From: an uncultured Fretibacterium sp.
GTDB lineage: Bacteria > Synergistota > Synergistia > Synergistales > Aminobacteriaceae
Direction: 5' to 3'
Length of the DNA stretch: 9,102 bases
NCBI GenBank assembly: GCA_905373185.1
Contig: CAJPSE010000059.1
Coordinates: forward strand, 1-9,102
Shown here: positions 6,628 through 9,102 of the stretch, one piece after another
Numbering within the stretch: position 1 is the first letter of the stretch
How the letters are laid out: each line of letters opens with the position of its first letter
The notes under the pieces: model-generated
Told to the model about the DNA's origin: nothing
The model's input: only the letters and a program-made list of their open reading frames with translations
Databases searched by the model: none
Made by a program: the position numbers and the translations under genes

Positions 6628-7370
6628 TCACTCCGCCGCCCCCGATGCGAGGCAGTCCAGGGCCGGGTAGTCCGTCTTGCCGGAACCCAACAGCGGCAGC
6701 TTCACACCCGACAGGAGCTTCTTCGGGATGGCCACCTCCGCGTAGCCGGCGGCCTTCAGGTGCGCCATCATCTCCTCCCGGGACGCGTCCCTCTTCTCCG
6801 TCACCAGGACGATCCGCTCGCCCTTCCGCTCGTCCCGGACGACGGCCATGGCGCAGCGGACGCCGGGCCACAGGCGCTCCATCTCCTCCTCCAGCGCGGT
6901 CAGGGACACCATCTCCCCGCCGATCTTGGCGAAGCGCTTGGCCCGCCCCCGGATGCTCAAAAAGCCCAGCTCGTCCAAGTCGACGATGTCCCCTGTGTCG
7001 TACCACCCGTCCTCCACCGACTGCAACACACCGGGCCGCTCCGAGCGGAGGTAGCCCATCATCACGTTGGGCCCCCGCAGGAAGAGCCGCCCGACGCCCT
7101 CCAGGCCGGCCACGGGTTCGAGCCGCGTCTCGAGCCCCGGCAGCACCCGGCCCACCGTACCCACCGCTACCGGGCCACGAGGCTGTTGATGGCGAACACG
7201 GGCTCGTCGGGAATGAAGAGCGCCGCCAGGGCCGGGTCCAGCAGCGAGACGTGGTTGGGCATGATGACGGCCCGGGGCCCCGCCGCGCGGTAGTTCTCCA
7301 TGCCGCGGACCTCCACGCGGAACAAAAGCCTCAGGATAAGACGTCCTGCAGCGCATAAGAGTTTTTTCAC
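6628..7370 (-). pseudogene. aas: aas remnant (acylglycerophosphoethanolamine acyltransferase / acyl-ACP synthetase), internally deleted
   Basis: The GTG start at 7370 has GAGGAGG 7 nt upstream. The first frame gives 67 residues: a hydrophobic/basic N-terminus, RVEVRGMENY, then the PlsC acyltransferase motif NHVSLLD (39-45) and EPVFAINS, before a stop at 7167. In another frame, from about 7170 to 6628, runs the C-terminal end of the adenylating domain: GTVGRVLPGLETRL, GWYDTGDI, RGRAKRFAKIGGEMVSL and the catalytic-lysine loop GSGKTDYPALD. These two parts match the start and end of the fused Aas protein in the right order (Aas recycles lysophospholipid). Compared with full-length Aas (about 720 residues in E. 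coli), roughly 450-500 residues are missing, including most of PlsC and the AMP-binding motif. The frame changes at the join, so no complete product can be made. The gene is convergent with the transferase unit. Confidence 0.85.
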
Positions 7371-7530
7371 CTGGCAGCCTCCTCGGGGAAGCGCCGGAGA
7401 TCTTTGCCTATAGATGTTTTGCCTATTTACCCTTGAGGAAATATGCGTTTTTGTTTTACTCAAGCGCTTCCAGAGATTTTATACCTCGTCCATTATAATT
7501 GAAACACAAAAGCACGCAGGACCAAGCCAC
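7371..7530 (-). other. AT-rich region upstream of the aas remnant
   Basis: No gene is supported. It holds the aas RBS (GAGGAGG, 7378-7384) and AT-rich promoter-like elements on the minus strand: TATAAA at 7481-7486 and TATAAT at 7494-7499, without a convincing -35. A separated inverted repeat, CTTGAG/CTCAAG, lies at 7433-7465. The base composition differs sharply from the GC-rich genes around it. Confidence 0.4.
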
Positions 7531-7564
7531 AAAAAAAGGGTCCGGGAGAAAAACCCCCAAACCC
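7531..7564 (-). terminator. Intrinsic terminator of the tRNA-Thr transcript
   Basis: On the minus strand GGGTTTGGGGG, loop TTTTT, CTCCCGGACCC forms an 11-bp stem (three G-T pairs), followed directly by T7 (7537-7531). It lies 10 nt beyond the tRNA 3' CCA. Confidence 0.85.
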
Positions 7565-7574
7565 TTGTCCTCTC

Positions 7575-7649
7575 TGGAGCCGGCGAACAGATTCGAACTG
7601 TTGACCTGCGCATTACGAGTGCGCTGCTCTACCCCTGAGCCACGCCGGC
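7575..7649 (-). tRNA. tRNA-Thr (anticodon CGT)
   Basis: Full cloverleaf on the minus strand: acceptor GCCGGCG/CGCCGGC (7 bp, perfect), D-arm GCTC/GAGC, anticodon stem GCGCA/TGCGC with loop CTCGTAA, 5-nt variable loop AGGTC, T-arm AACAG/CTGTT with loop TTCGAAT, discriminator T and encoded CCA (7575-7577). The anticodon CGT is at 7615-7617 and reads ACG (threonine). It is a single gene with its own promoter and terminator and no tRNA neighbours. Confidence 0.97.
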
Positions 7650-7659
7650 CCTTATGGCG

Positions 7660-7679
7660 TATGGGAAAAGCCTCCCATA
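7660..7679 (-). other. Hairpin between tRNA promoter and tRNA
   Basis: TATGGGA (7660-7666) pairs perfectly with TCCCATA (7673-7679) around a 6-nt loop. It sits in the short 5' leader of the tRNA transcript, 10 nt from the mature 5' end, where it could affect 5' processing. Confidence 0.5.
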
Positions 7680-7689
7680 ACGACGAAAA

Positions 7690-7718
7690 ATTTTATCAGA
7701 CTCCGCACCGTTTGACAA
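7690..7718 (-). promoter_or_regulatory. sigma70 promoter of tRNA-Thr
   Basis: Minus strand TTGTCA (7713-7718), 17-nt spacer, TAAAAT (7690-7695): five of six matches in each hexamer with ideal spacing. Transcription would begin near 7683, about 33 nt before the mature tRNA. Confidence 0.8.
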
Positions 7719-7745
7719 TACCCTTCCGCCCCCCACCCGCGAAGC

Positions 7746-8138
7746 TCACGGGGCCTCGAGGGCCACAGAAAGGCTTCCGCCCTCCCAGAGGTTCGCCGAC
7801 TCCGACACGGGCACGGCGATATGGACATACCGGTCGTGGACGATCAGCTCCCAGCCGGGAAGGGAACACAGCCTCCGCGCCAGGGCAGAAAAGCCGCCGT
7901 TCCCGGGCAGCACAGGGGCCACGTCCGCCGCGCATCCAACCAAATGACGGCTTCGCGGCACGCCGCCGACCTCCCGGTTGTGAGCCGCACACCGAAACCC
8001 CGAGTTGACGCGCAAGGGGCCGCCCCAGGCCCTCCGAAGGAGGTCCAGCCACAGCACCAGGAGCCGGGACGCCCGCCCCTCGCCGCAGCAGGGACAGAGG
8101 AACTCCTCGGGCGTAAAGAACCCCACCTCGTAACGCAT
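7746..8138 (-). CDS. M15-type (D-Ala-D-Ala carboxypeptidase / endolysin-like) zinc peptidase
   Basis: The 130-residue protein is close to the usual size of the short Peptidase M15 domain. The zinc-site pattern is intact: SGFRC (46-50), then S63-R-H65-LVG-CAA-D72 (SxHxxGxAxD), then H106 in YVHIAV. D102 or E97 is a candidate catalytic acid. These enzymes cleave peptide cross-bridges or termini of peptidoglycan and are common in phage lysis modules. The N-terminus has a Cys-rich CPCCG (15-19) after FTPEEF, typical of the family, which may bind metal. No signal peptide is visible, so export would need another route, such as the membrane protein encoded immediately upstream (4-nt gap, TGACGGGATG). 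It is the last gene of the four-gene cassette. Carboxypeptidase versus endopeptidase activity cannot be told from sequence. Confidence 0.82.
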   Translation of the reverse strand: MRYEVGFFTPEEFLCPCCGEGRASRLLVLWLDLLRRAWGGPLRVNSGFRCAAHNREVGGVPRSRHLVGCAADVAPVLPGNGGFSALARRLCSLPGWELIVHDRYVHIAVPVSESANLWEGGSLSVALEAP

Positions 8139-8142
8139 CCCG

Positions 8143-8319
8143 TCACCGCCCCTCCCCGGCGTCGGGCGCCAAGGGGGAAAAACGGCAGTTCTGGCAGTGT
8201 CTCAGCCTATCGATCGCCTCCCTCAGCCCCCTGAGCTCCCGCTCCATCCGCAACAGCAAAAACGCGGCCACGGCCACCGAAAACCCGTTCTGAAGCACGG
8301 CCTGAACGAACGTCTCCAT
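8143..8319 (-). CDS. YvrJ family small membrane protein
   Basis: From the ATG at 8319 the product is 58 residues: METFVQAVLQNGFSVAVAAFLLLRMERELRGLREAIDRL and a short tail with CQNC. This is the YvrJ family shape: a short amphipathic start, NGF, one membrane helix (about 12-23), then a charged helix. The function of YvrJ is unknown; its size and layout recall one-helix holin-like proteins of the BhlA/UviB kind, but I see this as analogy only. The start is uncertain because upstream lies an array in which each 15-bp unit carries its own GGAGG and in-frame ATG, so 5 to 20 or more residues of MEVFG-type repeats could be added. I chose 8319 because family homology begins there and GGAGG lies 8 nt before it. 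Confidence 0.8.
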   Translation of the reverse strand: METFVQAVLQNGFSVAVAAFLLLRMERELRGLREAIDRLRHCQNCRFSPLAPDAGEGR

Positions 8320-8320
8320 C

Positions 8321-8365
8321 CCAAACACCTCCATTCCAAGTACCTCCATCCCAAACACCTCCATC
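8321..8365 (-). repeat. 15-bp tandem repeat (x3) carrying RBS and start codons upstream of yvrJ-like gene
   Basis: Three units of 15 bp (plus-strand CCAAACACCTCCATC with few changes: 8321-8335, 8336-8350, 8351-8365), plus a diverged partial unit at 8306-8320. On the coding strand each unit reads ATGGAGGTGTTTGGG, i.e. an ATG followed by a GGAGG placed 8 nt before the next ATG. All are in frame with YvrJ and would encode MEVFG repeats. A run of CATCC-like repeats (8362-8389) continues upstream. Confidence 0.9.
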
Positions 8366-8413
8366 CCATCCATCCCATCCAATCCATCCTGCTTCCCTCA
8401 CCTCCTCAAAAGT

Positions 8414-8437
8414 ACAGGGGGGCCGGTGCCCCCCTGT
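8414..8437 (-). promoter_or_regulatory. Strong hairpin between DUF2922 and YvrJ genes: attenuator or weak terminator
   Basis: Perfect 9-bp stem ACAGGGGGG/CCCCCCTGT with a 6-nt loop. On the minus strand it is followed by AC then only four T residues, so termination would be partial. It lies 33 nt after the DUF2922 stop and before the GGAGGTGA at the start of the YvrJ leader, so it could set the ratio of upstream to downstream gene expression. Confidence 0.6.
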
Positions 8438-8470
8438 CGTCTCGGCACATCGCCGAATCCTCCTCTCCGG

Positions 8471-8683
8471 CTACCCCAGGTTGACCGGGGTGCTGGTGCT
8501 GTCCAGGAACTCCGCCCCGACGATCCCCTTCGGCACATCCTCGTAGATATCGCCGTCCGCCACGATCCCCTGCATCAGGGCCTTCACCTCGGCCCCCGTG
8601 GCGGAGCTGCGCGCATAGGGAAACAGCATGGTGACCTTCTTCTCCCCCGCGCCCGAGAACACGAGCTTCAAACGCGTCGCCAT
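8471..8683 (-). CDS. DUF2922 family protein
   Basis: A 70-residue protein with ATG at 8683 and GGAGGTGA 7 nt upstream. The opening MATRLKLVFSGAGEKKVTMLFPYA, the central EVKALMQGIVADGDIY and the end VGAEFLDSTSTPVNL match the layout of DUF2922: two beta strands, a helix, and a final strand. Function is unknown in the family. Such genes are commonly found as tiny neighbours of DUF1659 and YvrJ genes in Firmicutes and Synergistetes (from memory). There is no signal peptide or membrane helix, so it is probably cytoplasmic. The frame stays open upstream through a 16-bp repeat array, but the RBS supports this start. Confidence 0.82.
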   Translation of the reverse strand: MATRLKLVFSGAGEKKVTMLFPYARSSATGAEVKALMQGIVADGDIYEDVPKGIVGAEFLDSTSTPVNLG

Positions 8684-8704
8684 AAAGCATTCACCTCCTC
8701 TCCT

Positions 8705-8768
8705 CCACATTGAACAGGTTCCACATTGAACAGGTTCCACATTGAACAGGTTCCGCATCGAACCGATT
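8705..8768 (-). repeat. 16-bp tandem repeat array (3 perfect + 1 diverged) upstream of DUF2922 gene
   Basis: Three identical 16-bp units (plus-strand CCACATTGAACAGGTT at 8705, 8721 and 8737) and a fourth with 12 of 16 matches (8753-8768). Each contains the small palindrome GAAC-AG-GTTC. The array abuts the DUF2922 RBS. It could be a set of operator half-sites, a recoding or leader element, or a slipped-strand repeat. Confidence 0.92.
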
Positions 8769-8821
8769 CCGCCTGGAGGGGCCCGGCCTTTCCTGCCCCC
8801 CGAGCCCCTTCGGCCCCCTTC

Positions 8822-9049
8822 CTACTGCTTCTTCAGCGTGCTGACCTCCGTCCGCTCCATCCGCACCACGGGATACTCCAGTACGGCCGCCAGCAGGTCC
8901 ACGACCCTCACGACCGCCTCGGCGTCCGCGCCAGGCTTGACCTTGCCCAGGGAACATCCCTTGACGATCATCCTGCCCGTAGCCGCGTTGTTCCCCGCAT
9001 TCAGCTTCAGCGAGACCCCGCTCCTGTACGCACTCTCGACAACAGCCAT
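8822..9049 (-). CDS. DUF1659 family protein
   Basis: A 75-residue protein with ATG at 9049 preceded by GGGGAGG at 7 nt. It matches DUF1659 in layout: an N-terminal strand SGVSLKLNAG, a second strand TGRMIVKGCSLGKVKPGADAEA, a long helix AVVRVVDLLAAVLEY, and a closing strand VVRMERTEVSTL. It resembles DUF2922 in size and strand-strand-helix-strand order, so the two may be structural partners or old paralogues. No signal peptide or membrane segment. It is the first gene of the cassette that I can see; the promoter is probably beyond the window end. Function unknown. Confidence 0.82.
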   Translation of the reverse strand: MAVVESAYRSGVSLKLNAGNNAATGRMIVKGCSLGKVKPGADAEAVVRVVDLLAAVLEYPVVRMERTEVSTLKKQ

Positions 9050-9102
9050 CCTCTCACCTCCCCTCATCGGAATTTTTCCTCGCCCTCCCGCCTCCCCACC
9101 AT

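Noticed and set aside
8705..8768. LexA/SOS boxes from GAAC...GTTC in the 16-bp array
   Set aside because: The half-sites are separated by 2 nt; the Gram-positive-type LexA box needs 4 nt between GAAC and GTTC.
8321..8768. CRISPR array
   Set aside because: The units are 15-16 bp and directly adjacent with no spacers, and no cas genes are present.
9064..9102. Possible end of another minus-strand gene (frame ending ...EGEEKFR, TGA at 9064-9066)
   Set aside because: Only 12 codons lie in the window, too few to support a gene.

Overview
The window most likely comes from a member of the Synergistota (Synergistetes). The best single clue is the C-terminus of the large surface protein at 860..3679: a short Ser/Gly stretch, the motif GGGCDAGF, a hydrophobic segment and a basic KRKA end, which is the Synergist-CTERM type of sorting tail. 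The GC-rich coding style and the YvrJ/DUF2922/DUF1659 set of tiny genes fit this. The genus is not determined; an oral or gut lineage is only a guess.

Layout. (1) 11-664, minus: a PD-(D/E)XK (Rpn/PDDEXK_2) family protein that has lost its C-terminal part; the lost homology begins at a 32-nt palindrome. (2) 860-3679, minus: a 939-residue secreted surface protein with a TTG start, PATR-like repeats, an Ig-like domain and the Synergist-CTERM tail, followed by a strong intrinsic terminator and preceded by a long untranslated leader. (3) 4425-4714: an unusual GC-rich segment with no stop-rich frame, possibly a dispersed repeat. (4) 4715-6554, plus: a three-gene translationally coupled unit joined by two ATGA overlaps. 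Its first ORF looks like an in-frame deletion chimera of a TVP38/TMEM64 membrane protein and the C-terminal end of a CCG-type Fe-S oxidoreductase. It is followed by two intact 'rSAM/selenodomain-associated' transferases (TIGR04283 and TIGR04282 types). (5) 6628-7370, minus: a remnant of aas (acyltransferase plus acyl-ACP synthetase) with its middle removed and a frameshift at the junction. (6) 7575-7649, minus: tRNA-Thr(CGT) with its own promoter and terminator. (7) 7746-9049, minus: a cassette of four small genes, DUF1659 - DUF2922 - YvrJ - M15-type peptidase, with two separate tandem-repeat arrays and a strong hairpin in its spacers.

How the parts fit. The two transferases probably act in sequence on a sugar- or lipid-type metabolite. 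The four-gene cassette pairs a one-helix membrane protein with a peptidoglycan peptidase, which resembles a miniature holin/endolysin pair, with two tiny companion proteins of unknown function. It is the best candidate here for an undescribed system. The window also shows clear gene decay: two genes keep both ends but lack their middles, and a third has lost its C-terminus.
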